Source: Verrucomicrobiota bacterium (GTDB lineage Bacteria; Verrucomicrobiota; Verrucomicrobiia; Opitutales; Opitutaceae). From it: a DNA stretch of 32,884 bases. This document shows, piece by piece, positions 15,384 to 22,788 of this stretch (the stretch's first letter is position 1; each line of letters begins with the position of its first letter). Below the pieces are notes generated by a model. That model had not been told where the DNA came from, searched no databases, and was given only the letters and a program-made list of their open reading frames with translations. Location of the stretch: positions 1 through 32,884 of the forward strand of contig QNAI01000021.1 in the NCBI GenBank assembly GCA_003641745.1, written 5' to 3'. Made by a program: the position numbers and the translations under genes.

Positions 15384-16661
15384 ATGAAACGCAGAAAATT
15401 CTTGGGAATGCTGGCCACGACCGGCGCGGGACTCGCGATCACGTCCAAAGCTCGGCCGGACGGCTCAATTGCTCATTCAGAGCTGCCCGCGGGGGCTGAT
15501 CTCTCCTGGTCGGAGATCAGAACCTTGTTTCCCTTGCGCCGAGATCGTGTCTACCTCAACACCGGTGGTTTGGGTCCTGCGCCCCAAGTCGTGCTCGACG
15601 CCCTGTACGACCAGGCCCACAAGCAGGCCTATGAAGGCGAACACGGGCATGGTGTTTTCCATCCGCTCCGGGAGTCAACGGCCCGCTTCTTGGGGGCGGA
15701 TCCGGAGGAGATCAGCTTCACCCGGAATGCGACTGAAAGCAACTCGATCATCGCTTCCGGTCTCAGGCTTGAGCCGGGAGATGAGGTCATCTTTGAGTCC
15801 CATGCCCATCCAGGCGGCTCCTTTCCCTGGATGAACCGGCAGATGCTCGACGGCATCAAGGTGCGAATTTTTGACCCGGATCCGGAAAGTCCGGAGGGAA
15901 ACATCGAGCGGATCTTCAACCTGGTCAATGAACGCACCCGGGTCATTCAGGTCAGCCACATCACGGCGCCGACCGGTCTACTTTTCGACTCGGTCGCGAT
16001 TGCCCGACGGGCCAGGGGAATGGGGATCTGGTTCCATGTCGACGGCGCCCAGTCGGCGGGTATGATCCCGGTCGATCTGCACGCCTTGGAGTGCGATTCC
16101 TATGCCACGAGCGGGCACAAATGGTTGAACGGTCCTCAGGGAACCGGGCTGCTTTACATCGCCCGGGACGGCATCGACCGGATCGATTGCAGTCACATCG
16201 GTGCGTATTCTAATTTTAAGTACGAATTGCCCGACGTGTTTTCCTACTTTCCGAATGTAAGTCGCCATGAATACGGCACCCGCGATGCGGCCGCCATCGT
16301 CGGCCTGGGAGCGGCCCTGGAACTCCAGGAGCGGATTGGCCGCGAACGGATCGCCGAGCACGGCCGCGTCCTGGCGGACCTGGCCAGGAGACAACTGGTT
16401 TCGATTGACGGAGTCGAGATACTCACTCCCGAGCGAGCGGACATGCGTGCCTCCATCCTGACCTTCAGGGTCCCGGATCTGGATTGCCAGCGCATCGCGA
16501 GCCTGCTGGTAAACACCCACCGTTTCCGTTGCCGGGTCGTCAACGAACGCGACCTCAATGCGGTCCGGGTTTCCTGGCACCTCTACAACAACGAAGACCA
16601 GACAACGGCCCTGGCAGCGGCCGTCGAGGCGACGGTGGCCAAATTAAGAGTTAAGAGTTAA
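15384..16661 (+). CDS. Tat-exported class V aminotransferase-fold PLP enzyme
   Basis: A 425-residue fold-type I PLP enzyme of the class V group (isopenicillin-N epimerase / cysteine desulfurase-like). The PLP Schiff-base Lys246 sits in TSGHKWLNGP, and the pyridine-binding Asp220 in FHVDGAQSAG. RVYLNTGGLGP (55-65) is the usual N-terminal substrate loop. The N-terminus MKRRKFLGMLATTGAGLAI is a twin-arginine signal (RRKFL), so the folded holoenzyme is probably exported. The frame is open 50 codons upstream, but the ATG at 15384 starts exactly at the Tat signal. Reaction and substrate are unknown; desulfurase, epimerase or lyase chemistry are all possible in this group. Confidence 0.88.
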   Translation: MKRRKFLGMLATTGAGLAITSKARPDGSIAHSELPAGADLSWSEIRTLFPLRRDRVYLNTGGLGPAPQVVLDALYDQAHKQAYEGEHGHGVFHPLRESTARFLGADPEEISFTRNATESNSIIASGLRLEPGDEVIFESHAHPGGSFPWMNRQMLDGIKVRIFDPDPESPEGNIERIFNLVNERTRVIQVSHITAPTGLLFDSVAIARRARGMGIWFHVDGAQSAGMIPVDLHALECDSYATSGHKWLNGPQGTGLLYIARDGIDRIDCSHIGAYSNFKYELPDVFSYFPNVSRHEYGTRDAAAIVGLGAALELQERIGRERIAEHGRVLADLARRQLVSIDGVEILTPERADMRASILTFRVPDLDCQRIASLLVNTHRFRCRVVNERDLNAVRVSWHLYNNEDQTTALAAAVEATVAKLRVKS

Positions 16662-16708
16662 GAATGAAGAAGTGTAGACAGGATTCACAGAATGAGAATC
16701 TGAATTGG

Positions 16709-16883
16709 ACCACAGAGGACACAGAGAGCACAGAGGTTGGGAACTGAAAATGACGTGAGCTTGAGTTGTAGCCCCTGCCGTTCGCATTGTTGAAGCAAAG
16801 ATCTGTGTTTTTGTGGATGTTCTGAAATGGATCCCAAGAAGCTTTTTACAGCCCTCCTCTGTGCTCTCTGTGTCCTCTGTGGT
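16709..16883. repeat. MITE-like element with perfect 28-bp terminal inverted repeats, second copy
   Basis: Bases 16709-16736 and 16856-16883 are exact reverse complements over 28 bp and share the ACAGAGGACACAGAGAGCAC arm core with 2708-2963. The ~120-bp interior is unrelated to the first copy. The rest of the 397-bp gap (16662-17058) holds a short AAGAGTT direct repeat after the aminotransferase stop and otherwise nothing recognisable. The element separates converging transcription units. Confidence 0.85.
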
Positions 16884-17058
16884 TCTATTTAATAACAACC
16901 ATTTCAAAACTAGATCCGGAGCCTTATTTCTGGCGCGAGGAAATTCCTGTCGGCGCCGGTCGAATTAAGAATCGAGTTCTGAGAAGGTAGAAGTTAAGTC
17001 CGCGGTGCCACGCAGATGTTCTGAAACAAGAGTATCCGTTTCATCAGTTCTTCATTCA

Positions 17059-17604
17059 TCACTCTTGATTCTTAATTTCTTCCACCTCCACGATCATTTC
17101 GATTTCGACGCAGGCACCGACCGGCAGGGAAATGAATCCGCTGGCTGCCCGGGCGTGACGGCCCTTTTCCCCGAAGACCTCCACCAACAGGTCGGAGCAA
17201 CCGTTGATGACCTGGGAATGGGAGGTGAACTGCGGCGTCGCACTGACCATGCCGAAGACCTTGACCACGCGTTTCACCCGGTCGAGTTCGCCCAGATGTT
17301 CCTTCAGGGTGGCAAGCAGGGCGATGCCGGCGAGTCGAGCCGCATCGTATCCCTCTGCGACGTCCATGTCCCCACCGAGTCGGCCGGTGATGAATGCGCC
17401 TTTGGCATCCCTTGCGATATGCCCGGATAGAAAAACCAGATTGCCGGTTTGAACCACGCCGACGTAATTGGCGATGGACGGACTGACCCCGGGCAGGGTG
17501 ATGCCGAGAGCCGCCAGGCGGTCCTCCGGAGTTTCTTCGGCCCGGAGGATGGGGATCGAAAAGATGGCAAGGACGGAGAGGAGTGCGATGAGATGACGTT
17601 TCAT
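17059..17604 (-). CDS. Exported RidA/YjgF/UK114 family protein
   Basis: A 181-residue RidA-fold protein: a signal peptide (MKRHLIALLSVLAIFSIPILRAEE) plus a ~155-residue domain. Family marks are GNLVFLSGHIARDAKG, the SHSQVINGCSDLLVEVFGEKG helix and the C-terminal HARAASGFISLPVGACVEIEMIVEV. Arg152 falls at the position of the substrate-carboxylate arginine of enamine/imine deaminases. Cytosolic RidA hydrolyses reactive 2-aminoacrylate made by PLP enzymes; an exported copy is less usual. An exported PLP enzyme is encoded close by on the other strand, which makes a functional link tempting but unproven. The ATG at 17604 is chosen because it gives the signal peptide; the open frame upstream crosses a hairpin repeat. 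Confidence 0.85.
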   Translation of the reverse strand: MKRHLIALLSVLAIFSIPILRAEETPEDRLAALGITLPGVSPSIANYVGVVQTGNLVFLSGHIARDAKGAFITGRLGGDMDVAEGYDAARLAGIALLATLKEHLGELDRVKRVVKVFGMVSATPQFTSHSQVINGCSDLLVEVFGEKGRHARAASGFISLPVGACVEIEMIVEVEEIKNQE

Positions 17605-17645
17605 GGCTGGGAGGGGATGGACGGCGGACAGTGTTTTGAATTCAA

Positions 17646-17710
17646 TGTAGCCACGTCGCTGTGTCGGCGTGTTCCCCCGATCGACACGTCGACACAGCGA
17701 CGTGGCTACA
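17646..17710. repeat. 27-bp inverted-repeat hairpin
   Basis: Arms 17646-17672 (starting TGTAGCCACGTCGCTGTGTC) and 17684-17710 pair at 26 of 27 positions around an 11-base loop. It lies between the M28 peptidase stop and the RidA start on the minus strand. There is no U-tract. The long near-perfect arms suggest a mobile palindromic repeat that may reduce read-through into RidA. Confidence 0.85.
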
Positions 17711-17759
17711 CCTGGACAACCGGGAACGGGGGCAAGAAGACATCCTCCGAATCGAGGGG

Positions 17760-19181
17760 TCAATCTTCTCCTACAGCTTCGGTTTCCCCAAACGGCCATT
17801 TGCCCGCCTTCCTCATTTTCTTTTCCAAACCGGCTTTTCGAAACAATTCGGCGGTCTCCTTTTCACTGTAGTGGCGGAGTTCGGATGTTGTATCGTTGGC
17901 CAGATCGCGGATCAGGAGGGCGGTGAGGGCGGTGGCGCGGGCCAGCATCTCCCGATCGATCTTTTCGAAGGAATCGCCGAAATCATGATAATAGCGGACG
18001 TCCTCCGGAGCAAATGGCGCGTTGAAGGTGATCGAGGGCACCCCCTTCAGAATGAAGGGATGGTGGTCACTCCCAAGCCAGGTCTTGTTTGCCGTTTTCT
18101 TTTCAAATTCCCAGCTGCCAAGCTTCGCCGAGTAAGTGTCCAGCAGGGGAATCAGTTCATCAAACCCCATGGCGTTGATCTGGATCGGGCGTCCCGCCAT
18201 GTCGAGGTTGATCATGACGCGAACCGACCCGAGGTCGTGACGTTCGACATAGTCACGGGAACCGAAAAGCCCCCACTCCTCGGCGTTGAACCAGACGAAC
18301 TCGACCGTGTGTTCATTGATGGCACTGTGGGCTTGGAGCAGGCGGGCCGTATCGAAAAGCTGGGCGATGCCGACTCCGTTGTCGATCGCGCCCTGACCGA
18401 AATCCCAGGAGTCGAAATGCGCACCCAGAATGATCTTCTGGTCGGAGACGCCGGGGAGGGTGGCGACCAGGTTGTCGATCGTCATCTCGACCGGTTGGGA
18501 GCGGGTTTCGATCCGGACCCGGACATCGAGTCCGTCCTCCAGCTGCCGCTGGATCCAGCGGCCTTCCTCGACCGTGACGGAGTAGATCGGCAGCGGCGGG
18601 GTGATCCCGTCGTGGTTGGCCACTCTGCCCAGGATCTGGCCTCCGTTGACCCGGTTGATCAGGAGCGCCCCGCGAAGGCCGAAATCATGGACGAGTCGCT
18701 CAAACTCCTGTTGGGAGAAACGTATGCCGGGAGCGATCAGGCCGACTCTCCCTTGAAGCTCGTCGGGTTCGAGTTCGTCGATTTCGCGGTTTTCGATGAA
18801 AACCACGCCTGCTTCAAAAGGGTCATGGCGATCGACATACCCGAACGCCACGGCGCGCAGGTCTCGTTGGTGCGGGTGGATCAGGGACACGCGATCATCC
18901 GACCGGGTCCAGCCCGGAATGGAGGTGGTCTCGCGCCGTGTCTCGATATTCAGGGCGTTGAGTTCGGCCTCGAGGAAGTCCATCGAACGGGTGTTCCCAT
19001 CCGTTCCTGTCAACCGAGCTCCGAAGCGGGTGGTAAGCGTATCAAGCAGGCGGTAGGCCTCGTTGTTGAGAACGGCGTCGCCGACAATGGCCTCATCGAC
19101 GGGATCGGCCGGCGCATGGGAAGAGAGAGATGCGAGCACGGACAGGGCCGTGGCAGTGATCAAGGTGAAACGGGTATTCAT
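17760..19181 (-). CDS. Exported M28-family zinc aminopeptidase
   Basis: A 473-residue secreted metallopeptidase. The signal peptide MNTRFTLITATALSVLASLSSHA precedes a PA-domain-like insert (~100-230). The M28 di-zinc core carries His255 (GAHFDSWDFG), the bridging Asp267 (AIDNGVG), Glu301/Glu302 (FNAEEWG), Asp327 (INLDMAG) and His399 (YYHDFGD). All expected ligands are present. Members release N-terminal amino acids or act as carboxypeptidases or glutaminyl cyclases; without biochemical data aminopeptidase is the default. Its ATG overlaps the upstream URO-D stop by one base (TAATG), which implies translational coupling. Confidence 0.92.
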   Translation of the reverse strand: MNTRFTLITATALSVLASLSSHAPADPVDEAIVGDAVLNNEAYRLLDTLTTRFGARLTGTDGNTRSMDFLEAELNALNIETRRETTSIPGWTRSDDRVSLIHPHQRDLRAVAFGYVDRHDPFEAGVVFIENREIDELEPDELQGRVGLIAPGIRFSQQEFERLVHDFGLRGALLINRVNGGQILGRVANHDGITPPLPIYSVTVEEGRWIQRQLEDGLDVRVRIETRSQPVEMTIDNLVATLPGVSDQKIILGAHFDSWDFGQGAIDNGVGIAQLFDTARLLQAHSAINEHTVEFVWFNAEEWGLFGSRDYVERHDLGSVRVMINLDMAGRPIQINAMGFDELIPLLDTYSAKLGSWEFEKKTANKTWLGSDHHPFILKGVPSITFNAPFAPEDVRYYHDFGDSFEKIDREMLARATALTALLIRDLANDTTSELRHYSEKETAELFRKAGLEKKMRKAGKWPFGETEAVGED

Positions 19182-20245
19182 TAATAGCGGCCCTTTTCGA
19201 GGGCGGTTTCGTAGACGGCGAGGACGTTTTCCGTCGGGGAATTGTCCTGCAGCATATGGGTGGGTGAAAGGGCGTAGCCGCCGCCGGGCATCATGATTTC
19301 GAGCACCTCTTCAACCGAAGCGATGGTCTCTTCCCGGCTGCCGGACGCGACAGGTCCGGCGGTCGAGACGCAGCCGTGAAATGAAAGGTCTTTCCCGTAG
19401 GTTGCCTTGAGGAAGGCGGGATCCATATTAACCGCCTCGGGCTGGAGCGTATCCACGACCCGGACACCCATTTCAATGAAGTCAGGGTAGGCCCAACTAC
19501 TCGAGCCGCACGAATGCACCATGACCGGGAGGTCGTTCTCGTCGGCCAGGCGGACGAACTTTTCGAGTTGCGGGCGGATATGGTCACGAAACAGCTGTTT
19601 GCTGACCAGGGGGCTCTGCTGGGTCCCGAGGTCTTCGCCGATCCAGACCTGGTTGATCAGGCCGCGGGCCGCTTCGATCGAACGGCGCATGGTCTCGAGT
19701 TGAATGTCGATCCGTCTCTCGATCAGGCGGAGTGTTTCCGGTTCTCCGGCTGCGAGGTCCATCAGGACGGTCTCCATGCCACGAAGCATGCTCGTGGTGT
19801 TGATGATGTCCGCAAAGCCAGGGTGCCCGATCATGGTGAATCGGTTCGCCTCGGCTGCACATTTCCTGGCCAGGGCCTCGTAGTCGAAATCATCGGGCGA
19901 GGGGAACGGCCAGGCGTCAATCTCCTCAAGCGAGGCCGATTCGAGCGGAAAATCGCAATAGTCCCAATAGCCGCCACTGTCGTGTTCGATCCAGATGCGG
20001 TGGATGCCCCACATGTCGATGGATCGACCGGGTTTTTTATCATGCAACCTGGGCCCGGTGTAGTCAGGCGCGACCCCGAGAAAATCGACCTTCAGGAGGT
20101 CCCGCAGTCCCAAATCGTCATTGGCCTGCAGCCCGAAGTGGTCCTTCAGGCGCCGGTCAATGCCGGGATTGGCCAGATAGTCGATCGGAACCCGGTCCGG
20201 TTCCTGGTGGGAATAGGCTCGTTTGGCCCGTTCTTCAGAGTTCAT
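19181..20245 (-). CDS. Uroporphyrinogen decarboxylase-family protein (MtaA-like)
   Basis: A 354-residue URO-D superfamily TIM barrel. The N-terminal NSEERAKRAYSHQEPDRVPI is typical of the non-haem branch that includes corrinoid methyltransferases. The candidate zinc motif His244-x-Cys246 (VHSCGSS) is present, with Cys292 (FHGCVST) as a possible third ligand. The segment VVDTLQPEAVNMDP also fits this branch. These proteins are abundant in Verrucomicrobiota, and most have no known substrate; true haem-pathway HemE is unlikely here because of context and divergence. The ATG at 20245 matches family N-termini, although the frame is open to 20302. Operator B lies 59 bases upstream. First gene of the operon with the M28 peptidase. 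Confidence 0.85.
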   Translation of the reverse strand: MNSEERAKRAYSHQEPDRVPIDYLANPGIDRRLKDHFGLQANDDLGLRDLLKVDFLGVAPDYTGPRLHDKKPGRSIDMWGIHRIWIEHDSGGYWDYCDFPLESASLEEIDAWPFPSPDDFDYEALARKCAAEANRFTMIGHPGFADIINTTSMLRGMETVLMDLAAGEPETLRLIERRIDIQLETMRRSIEAARGLINQVWIGEDLGTQQSPLVSKQLFRDHIRPQLEKFVRLADENDLPVMVHSCGSSSWAYPDFIEMGVRVVDTLQPEAVNMDPAFLKATYGKDLSFHGCVSTAGPVASGSREETIASVEEVLEIMMPGGGYALSPTHMLQDNSPTENVLAVYETALEKGRY

Positions 20246-20304
20246 GGCGATGGGAGTGGCGATGGGCCGGTTGGATTGGCCCTGGCTCGAACCTTTCAGC
20301 AAAG

Positions 20305-20320
20305 TAACCTTTCAGTTACC
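20305..20320 (+). promoter_or_regulatory. Putative operator GTAACCTTTCAGTTAC (site B)
   Basis: The same 16-bp pseudo-palindrome as at 13851 and 26209, here with perfect GTAAC and GTTAC half-sites. It lies 59 bases upstream of the URO-D start on the minus strand and 229 bases before the GH127 start on the plus strand, so it could serve either. Read on the minus strand, TTGCAG directly abuts it. Confidence 0.75.
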
Positions 20321-20341
20321 TGCAAGGGGTAAACGGCCCGC

Positions 20342-20394
20342 GGGGTCATTCCTTGCCACCGAGGCAGCTAATGCGTGACTTAAGGTTTGACCCG
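20342..20394. repeat. Divergent GGGGTCA-type palindrome
   Basis: CGGGGTCATTCCTT and AAGGTTTGACCCG form imperfect outer arms. The inner sequence differs from family A and includes GCCACCGAGGC. It is immediately followed by GAATGGCACTTGGTTAAG (20394-20411), a motif that recurs with two changes at 31299-31316. It occupies the intergenic region between the URO-D and GH127 genes. Confidence 0.6.
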
Positions 20395-20549
20395 AATGGC
20401 ACTTGGTTAAGCATTATTTCGAGGGGAATACGTTTACTTTGGGTCCTCAGCTTCAAGACAGGACACTAGAGCCAAGTCGTTTACGCTGCATTTTCTCCTA
20501 ACCCCGCCTTAACATTGCCATTCAGATTTGACCCGTTTCGGAGACGATC

Positions 20550-22478
20550 ATGACGAATAACGATTTGCGTAAACTGACGCCGGGCGCTCTGTCCGGATTT
20601 CGATGGACGGACGGGTTCTGGAAGGACCGGGTCGGCATCAATCGAAAGGTGACCGTGCCGGTGTCCCGTCTGAAGCTGCTGGAGACCGGGCGGATCGACA
20701 ATTGGCGTCTCGACTGGCAACCGGGACAGGAGAAGCCCCATTTTTTCTGGGACTCGGACTGTGCCAAATGGATCGAGGCGGCCGCTTATTGCCTGCAGGA
20801 GCGGCGCGATCGGAAACTGGAACAACAGGTCGATGACCTTATCGACCTGATCGCCGCCGCCCAGCAGCCGGACGGCTATCTCAATCCTTATTTCACGGTG
20901 GTCGAGCCGGACCGGCGCTGGACCAATCTGATGTACATGCACGAGCTTTATTGTGCGGGTCATCTCATGGAGGCGGCGGTTGCCTATGCCGAGGCGACGG
21001 GGAAAAGGAGATTTCTCGGGGTCATGTGCGCTTATGCGGACCATATCGACCGCGTTTTCGGTCCGAAGTGTGGGCAATTGCAGGGGTATGACGGCCACCC
21101 GGAAATTGAATTGGCTCTGGTCCGCCTGGCGGACGCGACCGGTGAGAAACGCTACCTGGATCTGGCGAAGTTCTTTATTGATGAGCGCGGGACGCAGCCG
21201 CATTTCTTCGACCTCGAGGGGAAAAAGAAGAATCGCACCACCGCATGGGACAATCGTCCCTCCACCATGACGGTCTATCGCACGCTCCAGGCCCATAAAC
21301 CCGTTCGCGATCAGAAGAATGCCGTCGGTCACTCGGTCCGGGCCTGTTACCTCTATGCAGGGATGGCTGATGTGGCGGCCGGAACGGGCGACCGGGAACT
21401 GCTCGCAGCCTGCAGACGCCTCTGGCGAAGCATGACCGAGCGCCGGATGTATGTGACCGGGGGCATCGGGTCCTCACGCTTCGCCGAAGAGTTTACCTTT
21501 GACTACGATCTGCCCAACGAGGAGGCCTACGCTGAGACCTGTGCGGCCATTTCCCTCGTCTTCTTTGCCCATCGCATGTTGCAGATCGAGGTGGACGGAA
21601 CCTACGCGGATGTGATGGAACGCGCCCTCTACAACGGGGTGACCAGCGGAGTTTCCCTCGACGGCAAGCGGTTCTTTTACGACAACCTCCTGGCCGTTCA
21701 TCCCGAACGCCACCACTATTCCCGCCAGAAACCGCCGTTTCGGCAGGAATGGTTCGGCTGCGCCTGCTGCCCGCCCAACCTGGCGCGGTTGCTCGCGTCC
21801 CTGGGGCGGTATGTCTATTCGACCGGTCCGGGCGCCCTGTACGTTCATCTCTACGGCGCAAATGACTCGAAGCTCGAGGTCGATGGGACATCCGTTGGTA
21901 TCAGACAGACAACTGATTATCCCTGGAAGGGGACGATCTCGCTCACGGTCAGTCCCACCGAGCCGAAGCCATTTGCGGTGCACTTGCGGATTCCCGGATG
22001 GTGTCGGAAATTTCGGCTTTCGGTCAACGGCCGGGTTGTCAGAAAACCAGCCATCAGGAGAGGTTATGCCAGCCTCCAACGAACTTGGAAGGCGGGTGAT
22101 CTGATCGAGTTGTCCCTGAAGATGCCGGTGGAACGGGTCGAAGCTCATCCCTCGGTTCGGGAGAATTGCGGAATGGTGGCCCTGCAGCGAGGGCCCATCG
22201 TCTATTGCCTTGAATCAATCGACAACGGAAAGGACCTGGCCGACCTCAGTTTGCCGGATCAGGCGAAGCTCCGGGTATCAAATCGAAAGGTCGCCGACGT
22301 TCGTATTGCAGCGATTGAAGCGGTTGGGAGACGACGGGACCGAGGCGGGTGGTCGGGAACGCTCTATCGTTCAGATCCCTCGGATTCCAGGAAAGCCAGG
22401 CTCCGCGCCATTCCCTATTTCATGTGGGACAACCGTGGCGATGGTGGCGAAATGCGAGTCTGGATACGGCGGGAGTGA
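20550..22478 (+). CDS. Beta-L-arabinofuranosidase, GH127 (HypBA1-like)
   Basis: A 642-residue GH127 (formerly DUF1680) enzyme that releases beta-L-arabinofuranose, for example from plant hydroxyproline-rich glycoproteins or pectic side chains. The (alpha/alpha)6 domain carries the family's zinc-cysteine active site: acid/base Glu313 (FAEEFTFDYDLP), zinc ligands Glu329 and Cys331 (ETCAA), and GCACCPPN with Cys404, Cys406 (equivalent to the HypBA1 nucleophile) and Cys407. The C-terminal ~200 residues are beta-sandwiches (FAVHLRIPGWCRKF). There is no signal peptide, so it acts on imported oligosaccharide. Here a Shine-Dalgarno-like GGAG precedes the ATG by ten bases, one of the few in the window. 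It complements the GH51 enzyme. Confidence 0.95.
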   Translation: MTNNDLRKLTPGALSGFRWTDGFWKDRVGINRKVTVPVSRLKLLETGRIDNWRLDWQPGQEKPHFFWDSDCAKWIEAAAYCLQERRDRKLEQQVDDLIDLIAAAQQPDGYLNPYFTVVEPDRRWTNLMYMHELYCAGHLMEAAVAYAEATGKRRFLGVMCAYADHIDRVFGPKCGQLQGYDGHPEIELALVRLADATGEKRYLDLAKFFIDERGTQPHFFDLEGKKKNRTTAWDNRPSTMTVYRTLQAHKPVRDQKNAVGHSVRACYLYAGMADVAAGTGDRELLAACRRLWRSMTERRMYVTGGIGSSRFAEEFTFDYDLPNEEAYAETCAAISLVFFAHRMLQIEVDGTYADVMERALYNGVTSGVSLDGKRFFYDNLLAVHPERHHYSRQKPPFRQEWFGCACCPPNLARLLASLGRYVYSTGPGALYVHLYGANDSKLEVDGTSVGIRQTTDYPWKGTISLTVSPTEPKPFAVHLRIPGWCRKFRLSVNGRVVRKPAIRRGYASLQRTWKAGDLIELSLKMPVERVEAHPSVRENCGMVALQRGPIVYCLESIDNGKDLADLSLPDQAKLRVSNRKVADVRIAAIEAVGRRRDRGGWSGTLYRSDPSDSRKARLRAIPYFMWDNRGDGGEMRVWIRRE

Positions 22479-22481
22479 AGA

Positions 22482-22514
22482 AATGTAAGATGTAAGATGT
22501 AAGATGTAAGATGT
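22482..22514. repeat. Heptanucleotide array (GATGTAA), about 4.7 units
   Basis: Begins three bases after the GH127 stop codon. The unit GATGTAA reads CATCTTA on the other strand (as a rotation), and so belongs to the CATCT-core heptamer group. A longer related array is at 26249-26325. Confidence 0.85.
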
Positions 22515-22550
22515 TTGAAATGAAGCGGATCGGAGATTCGACCTGATTAC

Positions 22551-22660
22551 GGGTTGTACACTGTCCTGAATCAATTATTCACCCATCTGCCATCTGCCAT
22601 CTGCCATCTGCCATCTGCCATCTGCCATCTGCCATCTGCCATCTGCCATCTGCCATCTGC
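22551..22660. repeat. Leader module plus CATCTGC heptamer array (11 units)
   Basis: The leader GGGTTGTACACTGTCCTGAA...TCAATTATT (22551-22579) matches 9363-9391. It is followed by eleven perfect CATCTGC units (22584-22660), the same unit as at 64-147. The order leader, heptamers, palindrome is the same as at 9363-9543. Confidence 0.92.
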
Positions 22661-22665
22661 CAAAA

Positions 22666-22718
22666 GGGGTCAAAGCTCACATCCCGCATTGACATGCAGG
22701 ATGTTGAGCAATGACCCC
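22666..22718. repeat. GGGGTCA/TGACCCC palindromic element (family A variant)
   Basis: Outer arms GGGGTCAAAGCTCA and TTGAGCAATGACCCC are conserved. The inner stem is ATCCCGCAT / ATGCAGGAT, in which a C-G pair replaces the A-T pair of the 5669 and 9468 copies. The CCGTTCGAA tail is absent; a different heptamer array follows at once. Confidence 0.88.
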
Positions 22719-22723
22719 GTCCC

Positions 22724-22785
22724 GCAATCCGCAATCCGCAATCCGCAATCCGCAATCCGCAATCCGCAATCCGCAATCCGCAATC
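22724..22785. repeat. Heptanucleotide array (GCAATCC), 8 units plus a partial
   Basis: Eight perfect GCAATCC units and a final GCAATCT end three bases before the stop codon of the leftward sugar-binding protein gene. This unit is unrelated to the CATCT-core heptamers. Confidence 0.95.
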
Positions 22786-22788
22786 TAC

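Noticed and set aside
17661-19184. 507-codon plus-strand open frame
   Set aside because: It lies opposite the M28 peptidase, whose zinc ligands and signal peptide are clear; the plus-strand translation has no family features and arises from high GC content.
19181-20245. HemE of haem biosynthesis
   Set aside because: It has the HxCG motif and sequence of the MtaA-like/URO-D-like branch, and no haem genes are nearby.
20481-21332. 283-codon minus-strand open frame
   Set aside because: Antisense to the GH127 gene, whose conserved active-site motifs establish the plus-strand coding.
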